Source of the DNA: Streptomyces sp. NBC_01197
Lineage (GTDB): Bacteria; Actinomycetota; Actinomycetes; Streptomycetales; Streptomycetaceae
Length of the DNA: 64,000 nt
NCBI RefSeq assembly: GCF_036010505.1
Contig: NZ_CP108569.1
Coordinates: forward strand, 1,302,001-1,366,000
Reading direction: 5' to 3'
The position numbers and the translations under genes are program-made. Shown here piece by piece: positions 34,173 to 41,598 of this stretch. Under the pieces are notes generated by a model that saw only the letters and a program-made list of their open reading frames with translations, had not been told where the DNA came from and did no database searches. The first letter of the stretch is position 1. Each line of letters begins with the position of its first letter.

Positions 34173-34976
34173 GTGAGCACCGTCGTGATCCGTGCGGACG
34201 ATGTCGGTTTCGTACGGGACGGGAACCTGCTGCTGGACTCGGTCTCACTGACCGTGCACAGCGGGGAGCACTGGGCGCTGCTCGGTGCCAACGGTGCGGG
34301 CAAGTCGACCCTGCTCGGACTGCTGGGCGCGGTGGCGCACCCCACCCGGGGGAGGGTGGAGATCCTCGGGCGGACACTCGGCCGGGTGGACCTGCGGGAG
34401 CTCCGCTCCCATCTGGGGCACATCAACCCCCGCCATCCGCTGCACTCACCGCTGCGGGTCCGCGATGTCGTACTGACCGGACTCACCAACTCCATCGAGC
34501 CCGTGCCCCGCTGGTCGCCGACCGATGAGCAGATCAAGCGGGCCGACCGGCTGCTGACCATGCTGGGCATGGGCGGCGAGAAGGCCGAGTCGCGCTGGCC
34601 GACGCTCTCGCAGGGCGAGCGCGGGCGGACCCTCATCGCCCGCGCGCTGATGCCGAGGCCCCGTCTCGTCCTGCTCGACGAACCGGCCACCGGACTGGAC
34701 CTCGCGGCCCGCGAACAGTTGCTGACCAGCCTGGACGAACTGCGCGCCGAGCACCCGGAACTGGCGACGATCCTCGTCACCCACCATCTGGAGGAGCTGC
34801 CCGCGTCCACGACGCACGCGATGCTGCTGCGCGGTGGCGCGTGCCTGGGCTCGGGACCGGCCGACGAGGTCCTCACCACCGACCAGGTCAGCAAGTGCTT
34901 CGACCACCCGGTGCTGATCACCCGCACGGACGGCCGCTGGGCGGCCCGTTCGGGGCGGCCGACCGCCCAGCGCTGA
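34173..34976 (+). CDS. Stand-alone ABC transporter ATP-binding protein
   Basis: A 267-residue ATPase with start GTG 34173, GGAG lying 11 bases upstream. Walker A is LLGANGAGKSTLLGLLG, Q-loop region LGHINPRHPLHSPLRVRDVV, signature LSQGERGRTLIARAL (LSQGE rather than LSGGQ), Walker B LVLLDEPATGLDLAAR and the H-loop LVTHHLEELPAST. It resembles single-gene iron/molybdate-type (ModF-like) ATPases, which lack a linked permease. No permease or binding protein is adjacent. Substrate unknown. Confidence 0.88.
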   Translation: MSTVVIRADDVGFVRDGNLLLDSVSLTVHSGEHWALLGANGAGKSTLLGLLGAVAHPTRGRVEILGRTLGRVDLRELRSHLGHINPRHPLHSPLRVRDVVLTGLTNSIEPVPRWSPTDEQIKRADRLLTMLGMGGEKAESRWPTLSQGERGRTLIARALMPRPRLVLLDEPATGLDLAAREQLLTSLDELRAEHPELATILVTHHLEELPASTTHAMLLRGGACLGSGPADEVLTTDQVSKCFDHPVLITRTDGRWAARSGRPTAQR

Positions 34977-34997
34977 CGGCGGGCCAGGGAGCGCCGG

Positions 34998-35546
34998 TCA
35001 GCCGCCGGTCATCTCGGCCAGCTTGAGCACGGTGTTCCAGTTGCGGGAGGTGCCGATGACTCCCCTGTTCACGGCGGGGCTGTTCAGCGCCTGAGCGAGC
35101 TTGGAGCGGCCGAGCCCGTCCGGGGCGTACAGATAGAGCGCCCGGTCGCCGAGCCTGAACTCCTCGGGCAGATAGGCCTGCTGGTCGATCGCGGCGTACC
35201 GCTCGGGCCCGACGGGGCCGGAGAAGTAGGTGACATGCAGCTGCTTGCCCTGGAGCCCGGCAGCCGGGAAGGGGCAGCCGTCGGCCACGGCCCGCAGATA
35301 GCCGGCGCTGCGGACGAGGCAGTCCACCGTGAAGCCGAAGCGGTCCGCGATCGCCGCCTCCACCGCGGCCGCCAGTCTGTCCTCGCCGGCCGTTTCGCTG
35401 CTGAAGACGGCATTCCCGCTGTTGAGGTACGTACGGACGTCGCCGTAGCCGAGTCCGGTGAGCAGCTCCCTGAGGTCCGCCATGGGGACCTTCCTGTTGC
35501 CGCCTACGTTGATCCCGCGCAGCAGTACGGCGTATCTGGTCGTCAT
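34998..35546 (-). CDS. DUF1697 family protein
   Basis: A 182-residue protein from ATG 35546. It carries the complete DUF1697 pattern: TRYAVLLRGINVGGNRKVPM at the N-terminus, LRELLTGLGYGDVRTYLNSGNAVF, and near the end GRSKLAQALNSPAVNRGV with GTSRNWNTVLKLAEM. The family is widespread and of unknown function; the LRGINVGG and the GT-R/T-RNWNT motifs suggest a nucleic acid or nucleotide binding role but this is inference. It is convergent with the ABC ATPase gene at a distance of 21 bases. Confidence 0.9.
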   Translation of the reverse strand: MTTRYAVLLRGINVGGNRKVPMADLRELLTGLGYGDVRTYLNSGNAVFSSETAGEDRLAAAVEAAIADRFGFTVDCLVRSAGYLRAVADGCPFPAAGLQGKQLHVTYFSGPVGPERYAAIDQQAYLPEEFRLGDRALYLYAPDGLGRSKLAQALNSPAVNRGVIGTSRNWNTVLKLAEMTGG

Positions 35547-35646
35547 GGGACGAACATAGACGGCGCGCTGCCTTCCGGCAGTTGCTTTCCCTGGCTGCTG
35601 CTGCGGGCGGCCCACACCACGGACGCGGGGCGCCCGCCGGCAGGGC

Positions 35647-36858
35647 CTACTGCGCGGGCAGTTCCTCCTCGATGAGGTCGGCCGCGCGCCGGGTGCCGCC
35701 CTCCTTCGCCATCCCGGCACCGATACGCGCGAGCCGCCGGGCGACCTCCGGGTCGCCGGCCAGGGCGAGCACCGCTTCGCGCAGTGTCGCCGCGGTGGCA
35801 TCGGCCATCGGTACGTGCCGGGCCACGCCCAGCGACTGGAGCATGTCCGCGTTGGAGAACTGGTCCACGGCCTGCGGAACGGCGACCATCGGCGTCGCCG
35901 TGGCCAGCCCCTCCTGACTGCCGCCCGCGCCCGCGTGGGTGATGAAGGCATCGGCCTCCCGGAGCACGGCCAGCTGGGGGACCCAGCGCACCACCTCGAA
36001 ATTGGCCGGGACCGGGCCCAGTTCGGACTCCTCGACGTACTTGCCGATCTGGAGCACCACATGCCAGCCGGGCAGGTCGCCGAAGGCCGCGATGCACTCG
36101 CGGTAGAAGCCCGGCTGCTTGGTGAAGGTCGAGCCGAGCGAGACGAGCAGCACCTTCTCGGCGCCCTCCGGACGCTGCCAGTCCCCCTGGGCCTTGCGGT
36201 CACCCTGGCAGGCGCCGACGAAGGTGTACGTGGTGTCGTCCACCCGGTCCGCGTTGGGCTGCATCGCACGCGGGATGAGGACGATGCTGCGGCGGGGGTG
36301 GCCGACAAACCGGTCGGGGTGCTCGTCGATGCCGTTCTCCTCCAGCCAGGCGTGGAAGCGCGCGTAGTAGGCACGGCCCCGCTCGGTCGCCATGAGCTGG
36401 GCGAGCATCGGCTCGCCGACCTCCTCCTCGGCCCCCTGCCAGGCGACCAGGTTCGGGGAGAGCGAGATACCGGGGACGTCCCAGCGGCGGGACAACACCT
36501 TCGCAGGGTAGGAGGTGATGTCGTGCACGATCAGGTCGGGTACGCCCACGCCGTCCGGTCCCTCGTGCGCCTCGACCAGCTGCGGCAGCGCGGCGATGGC
36601 GTCGTGGAGGAACAACTCGAGGTGCTCGATCACCTCCGTACCCCAGGCTTCGGGGTGGTCGTCGGTCGGCAGGGTGGATGTGTAGACGACAGGCTCGGCG
36701 CCGGTCTCCGCGATCTTCTCGGCGAAGGAGGCCGGGATCGCGTAGGTGACGCGGTGGCCGCGGGCGACGAGTTCCCGGATCACTTCCATGCTCGGGTTCA
36801 CATGCCCGGCAGCCGCGATCGAGAACATGGCGATATGGGCACGCTTCGGTGAAGTCAT
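35647..36858 (-). CDS. Macrolide-type glycosyltransferase (MGT family, GT1)
   Basis: A 403-residue GT-B enzyme. The N-terminal acceptor domain starts [23 protein letters not shown] and carries the family catalytic His (AGHVNP). The C-terminal UDP-sugar domain includes [67 protein letters not shown], the MGT/OleD donor-binding signature. Enzymes of this group inactivate macrolides by glucosylation or act on varied small molecules. ATG 36858 is preceded at about 18 bases by a perfect palindrome. It is divergent from a kinase-like resistance-family gene. A resistance role is plausible, not proved. Confidence 0.9.
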   Translation of the reverse strand: MTSPKRAHIAMFSIAAAGHVNPSMEVIRELVARGHRVTYAIPASFAEKIAETGAEPVVYTSTLPTDDHPEAWGTEVIEHLELFLHDAIAALPQLVEAHEGPDGVGVPDLIVHDITSYPAKVLSRRWDVPGISLSPNLVAWQGAEEEVGEPMLAQLMATERGRAYYARFHAWLEENGIDEHPDRFVGHPRRSIVLIPRAMQPNADRVDDTTYTFVGACQGDRKAQGDWQRPEGAEKVLLVSLGSTFTKQPGFYRECIAAFGDLPGWHVVLQIGKYVEESELGPVPANFEVVRWVPQLAVLREADAFITHAGAGGSQEGLATATPMVAVPQAVDQFSNADMLQSLGVARHVPMADATAATLREAVLALAGDPEVARRLARIGAGMAKEGGTRRAADLIEEELPAQ

Positions 36859-36876
36859 GCCACAACGGTAGGCGAG

Positions 36877-36890
36877 ACGAGACGTCTCGT
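36877..36890. promoter_or_regulatory. Perfect palindrome between glycosyltransferase and kinase genes
   Basis: ACGAGACGTCTCGT at 36877-36890 is a perfect 14-bp palindrome 18 bases upstream of the glycosyltransferase start and about 100 bases upstream of the divergent kinase-like gene. It has the size and symmetry of a repressor operator. No regulator gene is adjacent. It shares the half-site ACGAGA with the palindrome at 18032-18046. Confidence 0.55.
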
Positions 36891-36990
36891 GCAACTTATT
36901 TCGACGAGGCTCAGGACCACCCTCGGGTGTGGGAACCCGCCTGCACGGATGCGAAACTTGGCCCGTTCCGACGAGAGCGGGAGACACCAC

Positions 36991-37842
36991 ATGGACGAGT
37001 CAACGGCGCGGGACATACTGCGCACGGCCGGCCTGGCGCAAGACGCGGAGCTGCTGGCCCTGGGCGAGAACGCGGTCTTCGCGGACGGCGGGCTCGTCAT
37101 CAAGGTGGGCAGGGCCCCGGAGCTGCTGGAGCGCGCGGAGCGCGAACTGTCCGTGGCGGGTTGGCTGGCGGAGGCGGGCATCCCCGCGGTGCGCGCGGCC
37201 GAGCCCTCGCCCCGGCTGGTCGACGGGCACCCGGTCACGCTCTGGCACCGGCTCCCCGACGCGGTCCGCCCGGCCGGGCCCGCGGACCTCGCGGCGCTGC
37301 TGCGCTCCGTCCACACGCTGCCCGCACCGGACTTCACCCTCCCCCGGCGCGAACTCCTGGGCGGGGTCGAACGCTGGCTGCGGCTCGCGGGGGACGCCAT
37401 CGACCCGGCGGACGCGGACTACCTCCGCAAGCGCCGCGACGGCTTCGCCTCGGCGGCGGCCGCACTGACACCCCGTCTGACGCCGGGCCCGATCCACGGC
37501 GACGCGCTCCCGCGCAACGTCCACGTCACCCCGCAAGGACCGGTCCTGGTCGACCTGGAGACGTTCTCGTCGGACCTGCGGGAGCATGACCTGGTCGTCA
37601 TGGCCCTCTCCCGGGACCGCTACGGGGCGCCCCCGGAGGCGTACGACTCCTTCGTCCGTGCCTACGGCTGGGACGTCCGCGAATGGGAGGGCTGCACGGT
37701 CCTGCGCGGCGCCCGCGAGACGGCAAGCTGCGCCTGGGTCGCCCAGCACGCCCCGGCCAACCCCCGGGCGCTCGACGAGTTCCGCCGCAGGGTGGCATCG
37801 CTGCGCGAGAACGATCCCGGGGTCCGGTGGTATCCGTTCTAG
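36991..37842 (+). CDS. Aminoglycoside phosphotransferase family kinase
   Basis: A 283-residue APH-type kinase. ATG 36991 follows GCGGGAG. It has an N-lobe with [17 protein letters not shown] (Lys of the ATP site), a long helical C-lobe, the catalytic Brenner loop as [12 protein letters not shown] (with D and N) and the metal-binding [19 protein letters not shown]. The family covers antibiotic and small-molecule kinases. The substrate is not apparent. It is the last gene before the Tn3 insertion, ending about 92 bases from the target duplication, and is intact. Confidence 0.85.
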   Translation: MDESTARDILRTAGLAQDAELLALGENAVFADGGLVIKVGRAPELLERAERELSVAGWLAEAGIPAVRAAEPSPRLVDGHPVTLWHRLPDAVRPAGPADLAALLRSVHTLPAPDFTLPRRELLGGVERWLRLAGDAIDPADADYLRKRRDGFASAAAALTPRLTPGPIHGDALPRNVHVTPQGPVLVDLETFSSDLREHDLVVMALSRDRYGAPPEAYDSFVRAYGWDVREWEGCTVLRGARETASCAWVAQHAPANPRALDEFRRRVASLRENDPGVRWYPF

Positions 37843-37933
37843 AGGCCGCATCCGGCGTTTCCGGAGGCCGCACCCGGGGTTCAACGGCGCCGCCCGGCCC
37901 TGACCTGGGTCCTGCCGTCCGGGCCCTGCACAC

Positions 37934-37938
37934 CACAA
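37934..37938. repeat. Target-site duplication, left copy
   Basis: CACAA immediately outside the left inverted repeat. The identical CACAA lies immediately outside the right inverted repeat at 44412-44416. A 5-bp duplication is the normal footprint of Tn3-family transposition. Confidence 0.85.
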
Positions 37939-37975
37939 GGGGCCCCAGTAGTTCTCGCCGAAAAAACAACGCTAA
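37939..37975 (+). repeat. Left terminal inverted repeat of the Tn3 element
   Basis: Starts GGGGCCCCAGTAGTTCTCGC and ends with a six-A tract and CAACGCTAA. Compared with the right end it has T to C at position 5 and one additional C after TTCTCGC. Tn3-family ends normally begin GGGG and span 35-48 bp, which agrees. Confidence 0.9.
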
Positions 37976-38003
37976 GCGGCTGCGGTCCAGCTCAGAGCGC
38001 GGA

Positions 38004-38879
38004 TCAGAATGTTGTGGCCTCGTCGTGCTCGCGCAGCATGCGCATGACGGTCGCGGGAGCTGGGTGCTGACCACGCTTCTTGCCGGTGCGGATCACCAGC
38101 CGGGAAGCGATCTCGCGCAGTGACAGGCGTTCCTGGTCGCGCAGCCGGAGGGCGGTGGCGAGCATGTCTTCGTCGGAAACCTTGACGCCGCCGATCATCT
38201 TGCCTTTCGTACGGGCGGTCTCCTGGCCTTCGAGGGTCTTGTCGCGGATGTAGTCGCGCTCGGACTCCGCCATGGCGGCGAAGAAGGCGAACAGGGCGGC
38301 GCCGTGCCCGGCCGGGTCGTGCTTCCCGGCCAGAGGGCCGGTGAGGAACTCCAGCTCGATCTCCGCGTCCCGCAGTTCCTCGGCGACCTTCAGCAGTTCC
38401 AGGGCGCCCCGGCCCAGGCGCTTCATCTCGTGCACCACGAGCGTGACCTTCGCGCCCAGCGAGCGGTACTCATGGGCCGCCGCCAGGGCCGCCTTCATCT
38501 CGGGGCGCTCGCGGACCCGGGTGCTGATCTGTTCCTTGAACAGCCGGTGCACGCCGGAGGCTTCGAGGGCGTCGACCTGGGACTGGATCTCCTGCGTCCG
38601 GGTCGAGACGCGGGCGTACGCGAGCCGGACCTCCATCGGCACGGCAGGCGCCGCGAGCTTCTGCACCGGCAGGGACTGCCAGGCTGAGCCGGGATGGCGT
38701 ACGGCCGGGGTGGCGACGTGCAGCTCGGAGCGGAGTGCGGGGACGAGCTGGAAGCGCGCGGTGTGGTACTTGAGCGCGACCTTGCCGCAGGTGGTGCGGC
38801 AGGGCGAGCCCGCCGGGGCCTGGCAGGTGGACATCGGGCAGGCGTGCGACTCGACGAGCCGGTATGGATCGTTGATCAC
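38004..38879 (-). CDS. tnpR: Serine resolvase with an N-terminal zinc-finger-like extension
   Basis: A 291-residue protein from GTG 38879. Residues about 80-290 are a Tn3-type serine recombinase: RLAYARVSTRTQEIQSQVDAL (catalytic Ser), KVTLVVHEMKRLGRGALELL, FFAAMAESERDYIRDKT and a C-terminal helix-turn-helix RLSLREIASRLVIRTGKKRG. The first 80 residues are extra: C14, C19, C27, C31 and H39 with APAGSPCRTTCG, close to the phage/mobile-element zinc-finger pattern (CPxC-x-PGxPC...H-x-R). It would resolve cointegrates and may repress the element. The domain fusion is unusual compared with the ~185-residue classic TnpR. Confidence 0.88.
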   Translation of the reverse strand: MINDPYRLVESHACPMSTCQAPAGSPCRTTCGKVALKYHTARFQLVPALRSELHVATPAVRHPGSAWQSLPVQKLAAPAVPMEVRLAYARVSTRTQEIQSQVDALEASGVHRLFKEQISTRVRERPEMKAALAAAHEYRSLGAKVTLVVHEMKRLGRGALELLKVAEELRDAEIELEFLTGPLAGKHDPAGHGAALFAFFAAMAESERDYIRDKTLEGQETARTKGKMIGGVKVSDEDMLATALRLRDQERLSLREIASRLVIRTGKKRGQHPAPATVMRMLREHDEATTF

Positions 38880-38888
38880 GATCGGATC

Positions 38889-38999
38889 GTTTCAGAAGTG
38901 CGTTTCACCGGTCAAGAGGAAGGAAACGGCCTGTGAAACACATCGACCTGCGGCGATGCTGCTGGCGCCCGGTGTTGAAACGGGGACCGCCTATGAAAC
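38889..38999. repeat. Probable res site of the Tn3 element
   Basis: The gap between the resolvase start and the response regulator contains GTTTCA at 38889-38894 and 38902-38907 and the inverse TGAAAC at 38934-38939, 38976-38981 and 38994-38999. Five copies of one hexamer, arranged as inverted pairs over 110 bp directly upstream of the resolvase gene, match the arrangement of res subsites. The promoters of the resolvase probably overlap it. Binding is inferred. Confidence 0.7.
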
Positions 39000-39026
39000 A
39001 CCGACTTGCGGTGGGGCCGAGGCGCG

Positions 39027-39674
39027 TCAGGGGTTGTTCAGGAAGGTGAGAACGGCGAGGACGCGGCGGTTGTTGTTGTCGTCATCGGTGATGCCGAGTT
39101 TGCCGAACAGCGAAGTGGTGTACTTGCTGATGGCGCTTTCGCTGAGGAAGAGCCGTTGGCCGATGGCCTGGTTGGACAGTCCTTCGGCCATGAGGCCGAG
39201 CACGGAGTGTTCGCGTTCGGTGAGCCGTTCGAGCCGTCGATTCGAGGATCCGCTGGACAGTAGTTTGGCGATGACGGCCGGGTCCATGGCGGTCCCGCCG
39301 GCGGCGACGCGTTCCAGGGCGTCGATGAACTGATCGGCGTCGAAGACGCTCTCTTTGAGGAAGTAGCCGATGCCACCGGCGCCGTCGGCCAGGAGTTCGC
39401 GGGCGTACAACTGCTCGACGTACTGGGAAAGGATGAGGACCGGCAGTCCGGGCCGTTCGCTGCGGGCGGCAAGAGCCGCCCGCAGGCCCTCGTCCGACTG
39501 GGTCGGTGGCATGCGGACGTCGACGACGGCAACGTCCGGCTGCCACGTCAACAGCGCGTGCAGCGTCTCGGGTCCGGTGGCTGCGGTCGCCACCACCTGG
39601 TGTCCATATGCCGCGATGAGGCGAACCATCCCGTCACGCAGGAGGTAGAGGTCTTCGGCTACAACGATTCGCAC
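39027..39674 (-). CDS. NarL/LuxR family response regulator (Tn3 cargo)
   Basis: A 215-residue response regulator. The receiver domain has the acidic pocket (VVAEDLYLLRDGMV), phospho-acceptor Asp in VAVVDVRMPPTQSDEGL, and the Lys in YFLKESVFDADQF. The C-terminal LuxR HTH is LTEREHSVLGLMAEGLSNQAIGQRLFLSESAISKYTTSLFGKL. The start overlaps the end of the kinase gene by 16 bases, so both are one operon with kinase first. Its targets could include the neighbouring membrane-protein gene on the other strand. Confidence 0.92.
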   Translation of the reverse strand: MRIVVAEDLYLLRDGMVRLIAAYGHQVVATAATGPETLHALLTWQPDVAVVDVRMPPTQSDEGLRAALAARSERPGLPVLILSQYVEQLYARELLADGAGGIGYFLKESVFDADQFIDALERVAAGGTAMDPAVIAKLLSSGSSNRRLERLTEREHSVLGLMAEGLSNQAIGQRLFLSESAISKYTTSLFGKLGITDDDNNNRRVLAVLTFLNNP

Positions 39675-40918
39675 GGCACCATCATCCTCACCCGGGTCGG
39701 GCCGCCTTCCGGGCTGGTGATCTCCAGGGCGCCGTCGAAGACCGCGAGGCGGCGGCGCAGCCCCGCGAGTCCGCCGTCGGCTCGCAGGCCGGCTCCGCCG
39801 CGGCCGTTGTCTTCGACATCGATGACGATGCCGGTGTCGTCCTGGGTGAAGGAGATCCGGGCCTGGGTCGCACGGGCGTGCTTGACCGCGTTGGTCAGCA
39901 GTTCGGCGATGGCGAAGTACAGGGCGGACTCGATCGGCGGGTCCACGCTGAGTTGAAGGTGGGCGCTGACAGCCGCTTCGAGCGGGCTGTCCAGGGCAAG
40001 AGCGCGAACGGCATCGATGAGCCCGCGGTCGTTCAGCACGGGCGGATTGATTCCCTGGACCAGTTCGCGGAGCTCGGTCAGTGACGCGGTGGCACCAGCC
40101 CGCGCTTCCCGCATCAGCGTCCTGGCCTGTTCAGGGTCGGTTTCCATCAGCTTCTCCGCAGTCGCCAAAGAGAGCCCGAGCCCGACCAGGCGGGCCTGCG
40201 CCCCGTCGTGCAGGTCCCGCTCGATCCGGCGGATCTCGGCGGCCTGGGCAACCGTCGCATCCGCGCGCTGGGCGGTCAGCTCGTCCACCCGGTCCGCCAG
40301 CGCCATCGCGGGTGACGGGCGCAGGAAGCGGACGGCCACTGGCTCGACACACCGCCAGGCATACGGGGCGCTAGCGACGGCCACGACCAGGCCGAGCGCC
40401 CCGACGACGCGCGCGGCGGGCCCCGGCTGGCCGAGCCCGAGGACCGCCACGGCCACCCCGGCCGGCGGGAGGGACGCGACCAGGCCCGCGGTGAGCGGCG
40501 CGATCGCCGTGAACCGCAGGTCGCGCCAGTTGGCGGGGTCGCTCCACCGGACCCGCCACTTCTGATCCAATAGAGCATCGCGGCGGGTGCGCTCGTAGCT
40601 GAAGCCGTTCCACCAGTACCCGGTGGACATCGGCGTCACCGGCCCGGCCTCCCGGTATCCGGCGGGGATGGCGGTGGCCGTCCACCTCGCGACGAGGAAG
40701 CGGACCATCCGGCAGACCGAGCGGGACAGGGCGAGCGTGCACCCGCACGCCAGCACGACCGGCACAACCCAAGACCACGGGTTTCCCGCTCCCCACCAGA
40801 TCCCCAGCGCCACGGCGGCGGCCCACACGGCCGGGACCAGCATGCTGATGACCGCCACGACGCACGCCCGTACGAACCCCACGCCGGCGCGCGCCAGCCA
40901 CGAACCCCGCTGTCTCAT
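39659..40918 (-). CDS. Sensor histidine kinase (HisKA_3 type, Tn3 cargo)
   Basis: A 419-residue membrane kinase. There are several N-terminal hydrophobic segments (RACVVAVISMLVPAVWAAAVALGIWW, VVPVVLACGCTLALSRSV; later LTAGLVASLPPAGVAVAVLG, ARVVGALGLVVAVASA), then the HisKA_3 H-box ERDLHDGAQARLVGLGLSL and a GHKL ATPase with LTNAVKHARATQA (N-box) and DNGRGGAGLRADGGLAGLRRRL (G-boxes). No extracellular sensor domain is evident. Signal unknown. It forms a pair with the response regulator and is divergent from the small membrane protein. Confidence 0.92.
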   Translation of the reverse strand: MRQRGSWLARAGVGFVRACVVAVISMLVPAVWAAAVALGIWWGAGNPWSWVVPVVLACGCTLALSRSVCRMVRFLVARWTATAIPAGYREAGPVTPMSTGYWWNGFSYERTRRDALLDQKWRVRWSDPANWRDLRFTAIAPLTAGLVASLPPAGVAVAVLGLGQPGPAARVVGALGLVVAVASAPYAWRCVEPVAVRFLRPSPAMALADRVDELTAQRADATVAQAAEIRRIERDLHDGAQARLVGLGLSLATAEKLMETDPEQARTLMREARAGATASLTELRELVQGINPPVLNDRGLIDAVRALALDSPLEAAVSAHLQLSVDPPIESALYFAIAELLTNAVKHARATQARISFTQDDTGIVIDVEDNGRGGAGLRADGGLAGLRRRLAVFDGALEITSPEGGPTRVRMMVPCESL

Positions 40919-41069
40919 GATTCTTCCTTCGCATTCCGTTCGGTGCTCCCACTGTGCACCGCGCGGAGCCCGCTACTGTCCTTGTCAGCCGGGGAGTGGG
41001 GCTAGCCGCACCCACCCGTGGGTCTAGACGGATACCGCGTCGGCCTGGCGCTTCTTAGCGTCGGTGAGC

Positions 41070-41507
41070 ATGGAAACCAACAAGCACACGGCTGAGGCGG
41101 CAGTCCTCAACAGCCCCCGCACCCAAGAAGCCTTTGACACGGCGAAGAACAGCGTCAAGGTCTATGGCGCACTCAGCGCCGTCGTCCTCCTGGCGGTCAT
41201 CGTGGTGTCGAGCAGCGGTCATATGGTGAACACGTTCATGTGGGTCCGGGCAGTCCTGCTGCCTGTAGTCGCCGTGCTGATCTACCGGATGATCGTCTCC
41301 GCTTCCCGGGGATCTCGACGGGCCTTCGAGCGCGTGAGCGCCCTCGCCGTCATCATGCCGATCGCGATCATCGGCGTCGACCTGATCCCGGGTGTCTGCC
41401 CGCCGTGGTACGCCGTGATGCAGGCCGTCTGCATGCTGCCCATCATCCGAGTCGCGTTCATCACCCGCGGCTCCGCACTGCGCGCCGCCTTCCCCAAGTC
41501 ACGCTGA
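41070..41507 (+). CDS. Small four-helix membrane protein (Tn3 cargo)
   Basis: A 145-residue protein from ATG 41070 (GTG 41064 possible). It has four hydrophobic segments: YGALSAVVLLAVIVVSSS, VRAVLLPVVAVLIYRMIV, VSALAVIMPIAIIGVDLI and WYAVMQAVCMLPIIRVAFI, with basic loops (SASRGSRRAFER). I do not recognise a named family. Small membrane proteins like this are often found divergent from a two-component system in actinobacteria and are likely controlled by it. No ribosome site is obvious, so it might be translated from a short or leaderless transcript. Confidence 0.75.
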   Translation: METNKHTAEAAVLNSPRTQEAFDTAKNSVKVYGALSAVVLLAVIVVSSSGHMVNTFMWVRAVLLPVVAVLIYRMIVSASRGSRRAFERVSALAVIMPIAIIGVDLIPGVCPPWYAVMQAVCMLPIIRVAFITRGSALRAAFPKSR

Positions 41508-41598
41508 CTCGTCAGCTCCTGCGTGCTTCCTGACTGCACCAACGGCATCGTCTGATGCATCCGGGGCGCGCAGCGGACAACAGGCCCGTGTCCGGCTG

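Noticed and set aside
33910..34176. Short plus-strand frame upstream of the ABC ATPase
   Set aside because: No ribosome site, Arg/Pro-rich shadow-like composition and no family; treated as intergenic.
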